DNA of 64,000 nucleotides from Tenacibaculum sp. MAR_2010_89 (GTDB lineage Bacteria; Bacteroidota; Bacteroidia; Flavobacteriales; Flavobacteriaceae): positions 1,550,001 to 1,614,000 of the forward strand of contig NZ_FNUB01000005.1 of assembly GCF_900105985.1 (NCBI RefSeq), in the 5' to 3' direction. This document shows, one piece after another, positions 38,254 through 45,987 of the stretch. The notes below the pieces were generated by a model. It did not search any database, had not been told where the DNA came from, and saw only the letters and a list, made by a program, of their open reading frames with translations. The first letter of the stretch is position 1, and each line of letters begins with the position of its first letter. Both the position numbers and the translations under genes were made by a program.

Positions 38254-38955
38254 TTAAAAGACTGCTTGTGAAAGCAGTCTTTTTTTTGTGAAAAGTTTGC
38301 GTGATTTTTTATTTTTTTTTGGTTTGTACTTTCTACTATGATAACTAATATAAAATGTACCTATAATTGAAGGAAGTATCCAAGAAATTATGTTTCCTAA
38401 CCCTAGTCCAGCAACTATAAAAGCTGTTACTGAAGCAATTAATGCTCCGGATATTTTACCTATGTGGCTTATTAGCCAGGCATTCTTTTTTTCTTTAAAA
38501 TTTTTAAAAAACAAAAAATCTTTAATAGTCATTAATGTACCAAAGCCACCAAAGAAAAGGTATAAAATACTGTTGTCTATCTTTTGTATAAAGCCTAACA
38601 AACCTAAACCTATCATCAGTAAAGAAATTACGAACATACTTCCTGAAATCAATTTATCAAGATTATTTGCTTCTAATTTTTGCTTAGGTTTAAATGTTAA
38701 GGCACGATTACCAACTAACACTAGGTAAATAGTAAATAAGCCTATTAAAAACAAAAAAGGATTTTCATGATTTGGCATACAGGCAATAGGTAATGATATA
38801 ATTGAACTAGTAAACATACCTATAGAAAATAGTTTCCCAAATTTTTTATGTATTGGACTTCCTTTTTTTACAATACTACTACCTATTCCAGTTATTAAGC
38901 CTAGCCCTCCAAAAAATGCATGTATGTAGATAAAAATCTTTATTGTTTCTTCCAT
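38254..38955 (-). CDS. Polytopic membrane protein of unknown function
   Basis: The 233-residue protein has about seven hydrophobic segments. The first contains IHAFFGGLGLITGIGSSIVKKGSPIHKKFGKLF, of which HA.FGG and the K-H-K-G motif recall DUF2306-like membrane proteins, but I am not sure of the family. After the last segment the tail is very basic (KPKKNKKSRKLFTKKRLL). The final codons and the stop lie in the terminator hairpin of the convergent gene. There is no catalytic motif. It is probably monocistronic. Confidence 0.65.
   Translation of the reverse strand: MEETIKIFIYIHAFFGGLGLITGIGSSIVKKGSPIHKKFGKLFSIGMFTSSIISLPIACMPNHENPFLFLIGLFTIYLVLVGNRALTFKPKQKLEANNLDKLISGSMFVISLLMIGLGLLGFIQKIDNSILYLFFGGFGTLMTIKDFLFFKNFKEKKNAWLISHIGKISGALIASVTAFIVAGLGLGNIISWILPSIIGTFYISYHSRKYKPKKNKKSRKLFTKKRLLSQAVF
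38256..38288. terminator. Bidirectional terminator shared by two convergent genes
   Basis: The stem AAAAGACTGC / GCAGTCTTTT with loop TTGTGAAA is followed by T8 on the plus strand and by an A/T-rich tail on the minus strand. The minus-strand gene's last codons lie inside the hairpin. Confidence 0.85.
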
Positions 38956-39082
38956 GTGTTAGTTTGTTTATTTGATAGTGCAAATATGAAATAAATGGTT
39001 CTTAGCTGATATTAATTTTTACTGAGTTGTACTTTTTTATAACTGAATTGTAAAAAACTTTTTTATGTACTTTTTTTAAGTA

Positions 39083-39115
39083 AAAAAGCACAAGTATATA
39101 ATTACTTGTGCTTTT
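39083..39115 (-). terminator. Terminator downstream of nadV
   Basis: The stem AAAAGCACAAGTA / TACTTGTGCTTTT with a 6-nt loop is followed by a T run on the minus strand, 25 bp after the nadV stop. Confidence 0.9.
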
Positions 39116-39139
39116 GGAAGGAATAAATTTGATTCTTAT

Positions 39140-40588
39140 TTATACTATTCTTTTTCTAATGTCACTTAATTTCTCATCAACCAACAATTTTCCATCTCTG
39201 AAAACTTCTTTTAGTTCACCTTGTTTTTCTTCTTCCCAACTAACTTGGTCATATAATTTGTATTCTCCATTTTCTAACGTTACTTTTAATAAGCCTTTAG
39301 CAGATTTTTTAGTTCCGTCATCGGTAATTGGATCTTTAAAAATTTCTCGCCCTTTACCAGCAACTTCACCATAAGTGGCTTTCATTGCAAAACCAAATGT
39401 ATCACGTGTATTGTATTGATATGTAAAAGAACCAATTCCTAGTACTACATTAGTAGATGCAAACCCTTTTTGTTTTAAGCGTTCACAAATTTGTGTAGCT
39501 CTATCTAAAGTTATGCTATCTCCATAAATAGCACCTATATGACTGTCTAATTCTTTATACCCTTTTGTATTAGTGTTTCCTCCAAAAGTCTCCCAAAGCA
39601 ATTCAATAACACCTTTTTGCGCTTCAATTGTTTTACCATTTGGGTTTCCACAAATAATGTCAACAGGATCTCCACTGTCAGGTCTAATAACTACTTTACC
39701 ATTTCTTGCTAATACATCTTTTTTTAGGTTTGGTAAATATTCAGTTAATACTTTCCATAAATCCCAGGTATCAGAAACAATTGAAACAATTCCATTAGGG
39801 TATACCTCAGTAATTAATCGTTTAAAAGTTTCTTCTTCACCAGTGTTAGTTCCCATGCACATTACAGAATGTTCTGTAGCAGCAACTGAACCACCAATTA
39901 ATTCGGTATCAGAATTTGCATTATAATAAGTTTCAAAAAAATCTATGGTAGGAATAGTGTCAGTTCCTGTAAAGCTTAAAAGATGCCCTGCTGAACTCAT
40001 AATAGCAGCTTCTAATCCAGCCATTCCTCTCATAGAAAAATCATGACCTTGCCAATCTACAAATTTAGGAATAGATGAAGTTTCTTGTGCGTATTTATCT
40101 AATATTTTTCTATATTTCTTAGCAATAGTAGCTGAATTGCAAGGTAACCAAACTGTTGTAGATAGTAATGTTTCAAAATAATTAGTTAACCAAAAGAACT
40201 CTGGTAAAGTATTATACATAGTAAACATTGGAACTCTTATCGGAACTTCAGCTCCTTCTGGTAATGCTTTTATAACCATAGGTATATATCCTAAGTCATG
40301 TAAGTCTTCTATGTGTTTAATACCTACTAAGTTTTCCCCTAAATAATTATTTATTCTTCTACTATATTTTTTACAAACTTCGTTTTTTGGCTTATTAAAA
40401 AAATTTGTTTGAAATTCTTCGATAATGTATTTTTTTATGAAGTATTGCAATCCAAAAAAAACAACTTTATCAATTCCTTCAATTCTACTTTTTCTAGGAG
40501 TCCAGTTTGAATATACTAAAGTTGTTTGATTAGGGTATTGCCTTCTGTGGTCTACCTTGTAGCCGTCTGTGTATAATAATGGATTCAT
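39140..40588 (-). CDS. nadV: Nicotinamide phosphoribosyltransferase (NAMPT)
   Basis: The 482-residue protein has the usual NAMPT length. It opens with LLYTDGYKVDHRRQYP (compare D-x-Y-K-x-x-H in the family) and carries the catalytic-histidine region SVAATEHSVM (about 238-247), SDTWD, the phosphate/ribose site VVIRPDSGDPVD, and GDSITLD near the end. It makes NMN from nicotinamide and PRPP in the cytoplasm, the committed step of nicotinamide salvage. Its PRPP could come from the PRPP synthetase at 45984-46832. It has its own promoter with an NrtR-type operator (40605-40623), directly after the end of the NADAR pseudogene, and a terminator after it. It is intact, unlike several neighbours. Confidence 0.95.
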   Translation of the reverse strand: MNPLLYTDGYKVDHRRQYPNQTTLVYSNWTPRKSRIEGIDKVVFFGLQYFIKKYIIEEFQTNFFNKPKNEVCKKYSRRINNYLGENLVGIKHIEDLHDLGYIPMVIKALPEGAEVPIRVPMFTMYNTLPEFFWLTNYFETLLSTTVWLPCNSATIAKKYRKILDKYAQETSSIPKFVDWQGHDFSMRGMAGLEAAIMSSAGHLLSFTGTDTIPTIDFFETYYNANSDTELIGGSVAATEHSVMCMGTNTGEEETFKRLITEVYPNGIVSIVSDTWDLWKVLTEYLPNLKKDVLARNGKVVIRPDSGDPVDIICGNPNGKTIEAQKGVIELLWETFGGNTNTKGYKELDSHIGAIYGDSITLDRATQICERLKQKGFASTNVVLGIGSFTYQYNTRDTFGFAMKATYGEVAGKGREIFKDPITDDGTKKSAKGLLKVTLENGEYKLYDQVSWEEEKQGELKEVFRDGKLLVDEKLSDIRKRIV

Positions 40589-40604
40589 AGTATATTAATT
40601 TAAT

Positions 40605-40623
40605 ATGTGTCAAATATACGCAA
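40605..40623 (-). promoter_or_regulatory. NrtR-type operator over the nadV -7 box
   Basis: Plus-strand ATGTGT-N7-ACGCAA; read on the minus strand TTGCGT-N7-ACACAT. The -7 box TATATTTG (40611-40618, minus strand) lies within it, 17 bp before the nadV start region. The arm spacing is the same as in the prs and nrtR sites. Confidence 0.7.
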
Positions 40624-40635
40624 ATTAAATTGGCG

Positions 40636-41185
40636 CTACAAATTTAAACTCTTTAATTGATCTCTTACTTCCATTAAAGCATAGCCTAAAAGATTTTCAC
40701 CTTTCCAATTTTTTTGGATTTGAAGAAACTTCATTATCTTCTGCCATACCTATTCACCATATTGGATCTACAGGGCTTGCTTCAACTAATACTCTTCTTT
40801 TTGTTTGTATTAAAAATTCTTTTAGTGCTGAATTTTGAGAGAACTTTGCATAATTACCATTTACAACAATTTGAAATCTATGACTGTTCCAAATATCGGA
40901 GTTAAAGTTCTCTACTTGTCTTCCTAATTTTTTTGCAGCTGCGGGAGATTTGCATTCAATAATTTTTTGCCTGATTCCTTCACAGTTAAATAACCTTGCT
41001 TTTTCAGCCATCATATAATGTTCAGCTGTTTTATAGGTAATGTTTTCTACAGTAAATTTAGCTTCTCACCATTGGCTAAAACAACTTTTACTTATGCTTC
41101 CATCTTTGTTAGGTTGATGTCCCCAAAAGAATAAATACTTTACTATTTTTCAAGTGTTTTGTATACTTTTAATTGTATGTTTCAT
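40636..41185 (-). pseudogene. NADAR-family protein, inactivated
   Basis: From the ATG at 41185 (overlapping the upstream stop region, so translationally coupled) the frame reads MKHTIKSIQNT, then FFWGHQP, CFSQW, YKTAEHYMMAEKARLFN, AKKLGRQVENF, FSQNSALKEFL, LVEASPVDPIW, which is the NADAR (DUF1768/YbiA-like) pattern. Three in-frame TGA codons interrupt it at 41150-41152, 41066-41068 (expected Trp in QWWE) and 40754-40756 (expected Gly in PIWGIG). After that, one extra A in an A7 run (about 40710) shifts the frame; removing it restores NPKNWKGENLLGYALMEV to a TAG at 40636. NADAR proteins remove or process ADP-ribose on nucleobases and NAD-derived metabolites. The intact middle part (40754-41014) may be translated, but a full enzyme is not. 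Confidence 0.85.
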
Positions 41186-41621
41186 AGTTTTCACTTAAAT
41201 ATTGAACAGCTTGATTTATAGTATTAAAAATTGATGTTTTATGTTTATTGCATAGAACTTTAATATAGCGACTTTGGTAAAATTCATTCGGGCATATTAC
41301 TATTAACTTGGAAGTAGAAACATACATTCCTAATTCTACTAAAGAAATAGGTGATTTAGCGTTGGGTAAAAAGTTTAGTATTATTTTATCAGATATATGA
41401 AGTGCGTCTAGTTCCCATTTTATATGCTCTTTCATTTTAAAATTACTTAATTCATTATGGTCAATTCGAGTAGGATCAAAAAAATGCACTGAACTCCCAG
41501 TTTTATTAATTATTTCTTGTCTCCAATTACTTTGTAGATGGTAATCAATGCTTCCTGCTAAAAAGAAATATTCTTTTCCTTTCTCTTTCTTTGGTAATTT
41601 ATTAGTTGAGGTATATATCAT
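41169..41621 (-). CDS. Nucleoside 2-deoxyribosyltransferase-like protein
   Basis: The 150-residue protein has the fold markers of the nucleoside deoxyribosyltransferase (PF15891-like) group: EYFFLAGSIDYHLQSNWRQE at the N-terminus, VHFFDPTR, IKWELDALHISDKIILNFLP, and LVELGMYVSTSKLIVICP, whose Glu matches the catalytic position of the family. It probably cleaves or exchanges N-glycosidic bonds of nucleotides; in NAD-linked operons related proteins are predicted to act on ADP-ribose or nicotinamide nucleotides, which is an inference here. It starts 3 bp after the phosphatase stop, and its end overlaps the NADAR start by 17 bp. Confidence 0.75.
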   Translation of the reverse strand: MIYTSTNKLPKKEKGKEYFFLAGSIDYHLQSNWRQEIINKTGSSVHFFDPTRIDHNELSNFKMKEHIKWELDALHISDKIILNFLPNAKSPISLVELGMYVSTSKLIVICPNEFYQSRYIKVLCNKHKTSIFNTINQAVQYLSENYETYN

Positions 41622-41624
41622 AAT

Positions 41625-42350
41625 TTAATTCCTCCCTTTTTCTTCAGGATATAAGCTGTGTAGGCTATCACTTTGGCAATATTTTTTACTATCAATATCC
41701 ATAATACTTAAATATCCTTTAAAGGCTGCACCAGTATCAACATTCCATACATTACAACCTTGCATTGGAACCATAACATTATAATGAGTAGTAGGAGTAT
41801 GACCAATATAAATTTCTTTAAATAGTTTTAACCTTTTAGGAAATAATAAGGAATCTTTTTTTATTCTTTTATCCATAGTAAGTGCCATTTCCCATAGTGT
41901 TCTATCCCAGTTGTAATTAGATTGGTGAACTTCTTGAGAAGGTCCATGCATTGAAGTAAATCCTGCATGGATAAATAACCTATTTTGTTTATCTATATGA
42001 AAGAGTTTCATACGCTCCAAAAAATTTAAATGCTCACTTTTTTGTTCTGAACTATAATTCTCATAACTTTTTATAGTCATAGTGCCTCCATGGAATAACC
42101 AAGATTGGTTACTGGTACCTTCTTTCAACCAATTTTCACAATAAACATCATGATTTCCTTTAATAAAAATGCATTTATGAGTGCTCTCTAATTTTATTAA
42201 AAAATCAATTACTTGTGCAGATTCACCCCAACCATCTACATAATCCCCTAGAAAAATAAGAGTGTCTTCAGTATTTACTTTCGCTTTTTTCAAAATTTGT
42301 GGAATGGCTTTTAAACCTCCATGTATATCACCTATTACAAATGTTTTCAT
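41625..42350 (-). CDS. PPP-type metallophosphatase (Ser/Thr phosphatase fold)
   Basis: The 241-residue protein has all the metal-binding motifs: GDIHGG (residues 7-12), LGDYVDGW (about 34-41), KGNHDVYC (about 64-71), IHAGF (about 127-131) and IGHTPTTHY (about 186). This is the PPP family of ApaH, PrpE and protein phosphatases; in an NAD/ADP-ribose operon it could dephosphorylate a nucleotide or ADP-ribose phosphate product, such as ADP-ribose-1''-phosphate from KptA chemistry (inference). It starts 1 bp after the oxygenase pseudogene stop and is followed closely by the deoxyribosyltransferase-like gene. Confidence 0.85.
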   Translation of the reverse strand: MKTFVIGDIHGGLKAIPQILKKAKVNTEDTLIFLGDYVDGWGESAQVIDFLIKLESTHKCIFIKGNHDVYCENWLKEGTSNQSWLFHGGTMTIKSYENYSSEQKSEHLNFLERMKLFHIDKQNRLFIHAGFTSMHGPSQEVHQSNYNWDRTLWEMALTMDKRIKKDSLLFPKRLKLFKEIYIGHTPTTHYNVMVPMQGCNVWNVDTGAAFKGYLSIMDIDSKKYCQSDSLHSLYPEEKGRN

Positions 42351-42351
42351 A

Positions 42352-42899
42352 TTAAATTCGTTTGTACATTATATCTGTTCTGAGTATGTACTTTATACCA
42401 GAAATTATTTCTTTTCCCTCGTGCATCAATCGATGTTTAAACACAAGAGCAGTTCCTTTTTTGGGAGAAATGGTAAATAGCTTTCTAAATTCAGTTTCAC
42501 CTCCTTCAAAGTCATCATTTAAATATATGAGAAATGAAAATAAGCTTTCTTCGTTTAAATTTCTTTTAAAACTTCCATCAATATGCATTTTAAAACGTTG
42601 TCCTGATGAGTATTTATAGACTCTAAACATTTCATTGAGCTCTAATGCTTTATAAAATCCAACTTTTTGTGGAATAAACTCTTGAATTTTTATCCAAAGC
42701 TTGTCAGCTAAATTTTTGTTGAAAAAATATATCTATCGTTATTCCGAATATTTTTATTCATTATTTGTTGACCATCAATAGAAATTTTGGCTTCTTCAAA
42801 TTTTATGTTTTCATACTGATTTAAGTAGTTGTTGCATTCATGTTCAGTGAAGAAGTTTTCAATGGTAAATACATCAGGGTTTAATGCAATTTTTTTCAT
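42352..42899 (-). pseudogene. 2OG-Fe(II) oxygenase (prolyl-4-hydroxylase-like), frameshifted
   Basis: The N-terminal part from the ATG at 42899 (MKKIALNPDVFTIENFFTEHE ...) runs to a stop at 42708; the C-terminal part restarts in another frame at 42630 (MFRVYKYSSGQRFKMHIDGSF). If the T6 run at 42722-42727 had one more T, the two halves would join through YIFFNKNLADKLWIKIQEFIP into one protein of about 182 residues with the 2OG-Fe(II) iron ligands HID and H in VFKHRLMHEG, and the 2OG-binding Arg near the end. The product is therefore probably lost here, or made only by slippage at the homopolymer. Neighbour spacing is tight on both sides, as in the rest of the operon. Confidence 0.85.
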
Positions 42900-42904
42900 A
42901 ATCT

Positions 42905-43456
42905 CTAACTTTTAAGTACTATAAATTCAGAGGGAACACTATCAGTTAGCCATACATTATTTTCAGATAGATAAAACTCGTATCCTTCTGACTGCATTTC
43001 TCCTGATTTAACAGTCAAAATAATTGGTTTTCCTCTTCTACTACCAACTTTCATAGCAGTTTCTATTTCTGCACTTAAATGAACATGCTGTCTGCTCATT
43101 TTTTGTAATCCCTTATCATGAATAACGTTCATGAATTTGGCAACAGTTCCGTGGTATAAAAATTCAGGAGGTTGAACAGGTTTTAGTTCAATATCTATTG
43201 TTTTTAAAGAGTGCCCTTGATTCGCTCTTATTTTTGTTTTATCATCATTAAAAGTGAATCGTTTTTTATCGTTGTTAACAACTAGACCTTCTAATTCATC
43301 TATTGAAAAACGAACTCCATGCTTTCTTGATTTTTGAAGTAATTCTTCGACAACTGCCCATCCGTTTGAATCTAATTGTAATCCAATTTTTTCAGGTTGA
43401 TGTCTTAATAGTAAACTTAAAAACTTACTTATTCTTTTTATCTTTTTTTCATTCAT
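42905..43456 (-). CDS. kptA: RNA 2'-phosphotransferase (Tpt1/KptA)
   Basis: The 183-residue protein has the full Tpt1/KptA motif set: SLLLRHQPEKIGLQLDSNGWA, IRANQGHS (catalytic Arg-His region), FLYHGT, RQHVHLS, GRRGKPIIL, and NVWLTDSVPSEFI. It transfers an internal RNA 2'-phosphate to NAD+, releasing nicotinamide and ADP-ribose-1'',2''-cyclic phosphate; related enzymes also ADP-ribosylate or cap 5'-phosphorylated RNA. Its products are the substrates expected for the phosphatase and macrodomain proteins of this operon, and nicotinamide is the substrate of NadV. It is intact, lying between two damaged loci, 12 bp from the macrodomain remnant and 5 bp from the oxygenase. Confidence 0.92.
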   Translation of the reverse strand: MNEKKIKRISKFLSLLLRHQPEKIGLQLDSNGWAVVEELLQKSRKHGVRFSIDELEGLVVNNDKKRFTFNDDKTKIRANQGHSLKTIDIELKPVQPPEFLYHGTVAKFMNVIHDKGLQKMSRQHVHLSAEIETAMKVGSRRGKPIILTVKSGEMQSEGYEFYLSENNVWLTDSVPSEFIVLKS

Positions 43457-43467
43457 TGTTTTTTTCT

Positions 43468-43848
43468 TTAGTCAAAATCATATACGGTAATTGGAATTTC
43501 ATGGTGACTAAGTTCTTTATTGATTATTTGCTCTAATTTATCCCATGAACCACCAGCAAGTCCACAACCAATTCTTGGCATATGAACAGAAGCGTTTAAT
43601 TCTTTTGCTTTTTCTTGTACTTTTTTTAATCCTTGCTCTATAGCTTTGTATCGAATAGGAGGAGTACCTGTACTATCTTTTCTAATTTTGTGTTCTCCTA
43701 TTAAATTAGCAACCCATAAATTATTTTCAACTTTTACAAATTGAACAGCCCCTAGTTTAAAACTTTCTTCTGACTTGTGCCATTCCCGATATTCTTCTTC
43801 CGGTTTTTTCCATTTTTTAGAAATAGCCAATACAAATCCTTTTCCCAC
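43468..43848 (-). pseudogene. C-terminal remnant of a TARG1/OARD1-like macrodomain gene
   Basis: The frame contains [36 protein letters not shown] and SVHMPRIGCGLAGGSW, the signature of the TARG1/OARD1-like branch of macrodomains (ADP-ribosyl ester hydrolases). The first ~25 residues of that family, with the Gly-Asp that binds the adenine, are missing: at 43848-43838 the sequence GTGGGAAAAGG passes directly from the upstream macrodomain gene in a different frame. The MAL.. start that the frame could use at 43866 comes from the other gene. The remnant may still be translated by coupling, but it lacks part of the ADP-ribose pocket. Confidence 0.75.
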
Positions 43849-44104
43849 CATTGTATACAGGGCCAACTGTATGTATCACCTTTTTTGAAGGAAGATTACC
43901 AGCTGTTGTAATCACAGCCTCTCCAATTTTACATTTCCCTTGCCTATTTCTTATTTTTTGACATTCTTCAAGTATAGTTTTTCCACCAGCTCTATGTATG
44001 GCGCCATCAACACCGCCACCACCTAATAAACTGGAATTAGCTGCATTTACTATTGCATCAACTTTTATTTTTGTAATATCCCCTTGAATTAAATTAATTT
44101 TCAT
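43817..44104 (-). pseudogene. N-terminal remnant of an Af1521/YmdB-like macrodomain gene
   Basis: The start is the ATG at 44104 ([20 protein letters not shown]), overlapping the TIGR02452 gene end by 11 bp; the longer frame to 44140 is not needed. It carries the family core: [51 protein letters not shown]. About 90 residues in, right after NGGK, it runs out of family similarity and stops (RICIGYF), while intact members are about 170-180 residues. The break point is the same G/A-rich tract from which the TARG1-like remnant begins, so one deletion removed the 3' half of this gene and the 5' end of the next. The substrate-binding first half is kept, the second half is lost. Confidence 0.8.
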
Positions 44105-44939
44105 AGCAAATCTCTTTATTGAACACAGATTTAAATGCATTTATATACTTATCGTTTTTAGCATAAATATCAAATACAATATGCTTAAATTGGTTTTTAA
44201 ATCTATTACTTAGATGCTTATGGAATAAAGTAGCGATAATTTCAGGATCGTTTTGAAACACTCCACATCCCCAAGCTCCTAATATTAATGTTTCATAGTC
44301 TTCTTTAGCACATATAGACAACATCTTTTCAATTCTTAAATCCATTATATCGGTAATAGAATCTAACAAATGCTGCTCTTTTAATTTTATTACGCCTTTA
44401 TTCACAGCTGCTGAGGTAATAAAACCGCAAGAGGTATAGTTTTTAATTAAGTCACCTTTTCGATTTCTGAAAACAGGAACATTAGGACTATGAATCATAC
44501 TATCGGTATAAATACATGATTTCATATTTCTGTGGGTAGTGTAAAATTCATAAGCTTTCATTTGACTTGCATATAAAGCTGAAGAAACAGATAAACTTTC
44601 CTCTTGAGCTAATGCACCGTTTAAAAAAACTCCACCAGGATTTTTGGCAGAAGCAAAATTTAAACACATTATTTTATTATCAATCTTTTTTGATAATCTT
44701 AATATACTAGTAATTGAATCTTCGTTGATAACAGTAAATTCAGTTTTAACATTATTTTTTAAATCAACTGTTTTTTTTAGACTATCTAACTCTATTGAAG
44801 TAAAAAACCTAGTATTACTTATTGATTTTTCAATTTCAGAACCTATCGTTATATTATTGTTTTCTGTGTCTAAATAAAAACCTTGTTCGATTATATTTAG
44901 TGTTTCTTGTGCTTTTATTTTTCTTGTTGACTTTTTCAT
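44094..44939 (-). CDS. TIGR02452 family protein (microbial PARG-like)
   Basis: The 281-residue protein has [23 protein letters not shown] (about 100-122), which is the GG...QEE catalytic signature of bacterial-type poly(ADP-ribose) glycohydrolases and of TIGR02452/DUF2263, then [13 protein letters not shown], and near the end [14 protein letters not shown], the macro-fold phosphate loop. It is expected to cleave ADP-ribose from protein or nucleic-acid adducts, or to act on free ADP-ribose derivatives. It overlaps the upstream DUF4291 gene by 4 bp and the downstream macrodomain remnant by 11 bp, so it is tightly coupled. It appears intact. Confidence 0.85.
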   Translation of the reverse strand: MKKSTRKIKAQETLNIIEQGFYLDTENNNITIGSEIEKSISNTRFFTSIELDSLKKTVDLKNNVKTEFTVINEDSITSILRLSKKIDNKIMCLNFASAKNPGGVFLNGALAQEESLSVSSALYASQMKAYEFYTTHRNMKSCIYTDSMIHSPNVPVFRNRKGDLIKNYTSCGFITSAAVNKGVIKLKEQHLLDSITDIMDLRIEKMLSICAKEDYETLILGAWGCGVFQNDPEIIATLFHKHLSNRFKNQFKHIVFDIYAKNDKYINAFKSVFNKEICYEN

Positions 44940-45571
44940 AGCAATTTTAACCTTTTATTCACTTCATTATCTTTACTAAGAAAAGGCTTTTCTTCCGGAA
45001 CTATTAGTTTATCTAATTCTTTATTTAAAACGTACTGATGTTGCTCTTTAACAAATTGAGAAATGTTTTCAATTTCTATAATGTCTTCAGTTGCATATTT
45101 TATGATTTCATTATTTCTAATTCCAATTTGTATAGCTCTTCTATCTATTTTATCTCCATAAGGATTATGGTCAGGATCCCATTGTAAACGTATTGAAGAA
45201 TTTTTTACCTGCTCTTGCCAGTTTTCACGTGTTGTATAGATGTCTTCTTGATAATTAGAGTAAACAGCTTTACTTAAATAACGTTCAAAAGCTTCTTTTT
45301 TTAGGTGAATAGCTAAAACGATTTCTTGCCCTTCTTTTGTACCCCAACCATTTCTGTACATCATCCATAAAAAGTTAGGTTTTATCCATGTCATGCGAGT
45401 ATATTTAAAAGGTCCACCGAAGTATTGGTTGTTCATAGCAAAATTCCCAATAGCAGGACGATATGATTGGTATATAATCACTTTTTCGTCATCATACTGT
45501 GCCATTATGTGGTGTCCTTCATTTGGCCACTCTTTTATTTGTTCTTTATATAGCTTTGTTTTAAGTTTCAT
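44936..45571 (-). CDS. DUF4291 family protein
   Basis: The 211-residue protein has strongly conserved-looking motifs: IMAQYDDEKVIIYQSYRPAIG, YTRMTWIKPNFLWMMYRNGWGTK, VQWDPDH-like SIRLQWDPDHNPYG and RRAIQIGIR. These match DUF4291, whose members are soluble ~190-220-residue proteins of unproven activity. In this context, between the crystallin-J1-type gene and a PARG-like gene, it is a good candidate for an enzyme that makes, moves or removes ADP-ribose, but no catalytic mechanism can be read from the sequence. It overlaps the next gene by 4 bp (ATGA). Confidence 0.8.
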   Translation of the reverse strand: MKLKTKLYKEQIKEWPNEGHHIMAQYDDEKVIIYQSYRPAIGNFAMNNQYFGGPFKYTRMTWIKPNFLWMMYRNGWGTKEGQEIVLAIHLKKEAFERYLSKAVYSNYQEDIYTTRENWQEQVKNSSIRLQWDPDHNPYGDKIDRRAIQIGIRNNEIIKYATEDIIEIENISQFVKEQHQYVLNKELDKLIVPEEKPFLSKDNEVNKRLKLL

Positions 45572-45573
45572 TT

Positions 45574-45987
45574 TTATGTTTTTAATTGATCAATGTGTAA
45601 TTGCACTAGATTACTTTCTGTTTGTTTAAATTTTTCTCCAATAAAAACTTTTATAATTTCTATTTTATTAATAATGTTCTGGTTGAAGTTTTCTAAGTTT
45701 TCAGAAGGAACCCAAAGTTCATTATGAATTTTTCCACCAACATTTTCTACTTTATACTTCTTGAACTCTTCTTCAGTAATTTCAAATTTTGTTACAAAAC
45801 CTAAATAGTTACCAAATTCATCTATTGTATTCCATTTTGAAGCTATTTCAGCAGCATACTCTTCATTTAAAACAGGATAGAATATTGGTTGCCATTCAAG
45901 TCTTGGAGGGAAGGTTTTGTAATCATTTTGAGCAATTAAAATTAATTCCTTCTCACCGATAGGTCTGTATAATGTTCTTGTTTTCAT
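45574..45987 (-). CDS. Small protein of the 'ADP-ribosylation/crystallin J1' type
   Basis: The 137-residue soluble protein begins TRTLYRPIGEKELILIAQ and continues FPPRLEWQPIFYPVLNEEYA, GYVGFVTKFE-like YLGFVTKFEITEEEF, VGGKIHNELWVPSE and IEIIKVFIGEKF. Proteins with this pattern are often labelled ADP-ribosylation/crystallin J1 in flavobacterial genomes, although they are far too short to be the classic ADP-ribosylglycohydrolase. The activity is unknown. The opening Tyr-Arg-Pro and the later His-Asn-Glu-Leu-Trp suggest a nucleotide- or NAD-binding role by analogy only. Its ATG overlaps the prs stop (ATGA), making it the second gene of the operon. Confidence 0.6.
   Translation of the reverse strand: MKTRTLYRPIGEKELILIAQNDYKTFPPRLEWQPIFYPVLNEEYAAEIASKWNTIDEFGNYLGFVTKFEITEEEFKKYKVENVGGKIHNELWVPSENLENFNQNIINKIEIIKVFIGEKFKQTESNLVQLHIDQLKT

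Noticed and set aside
40636..41185. TGA read as tryptophan in this genome
   Set aside because: Only one of the three TGA codons in the NADAR gene sits at a position where Trp is clearly expected, another replaces Gly, a frameshift is also present, and prs in the same operon ends in TGA. Decay is the simpler explanation.
44644..44877. Plus-strand open frame opposite the TIGR02452 gene, and similar frames opposite other genes
   Set aside because: Each lies wholly within a well-supported gene on the other strand and shows no motif or start context.
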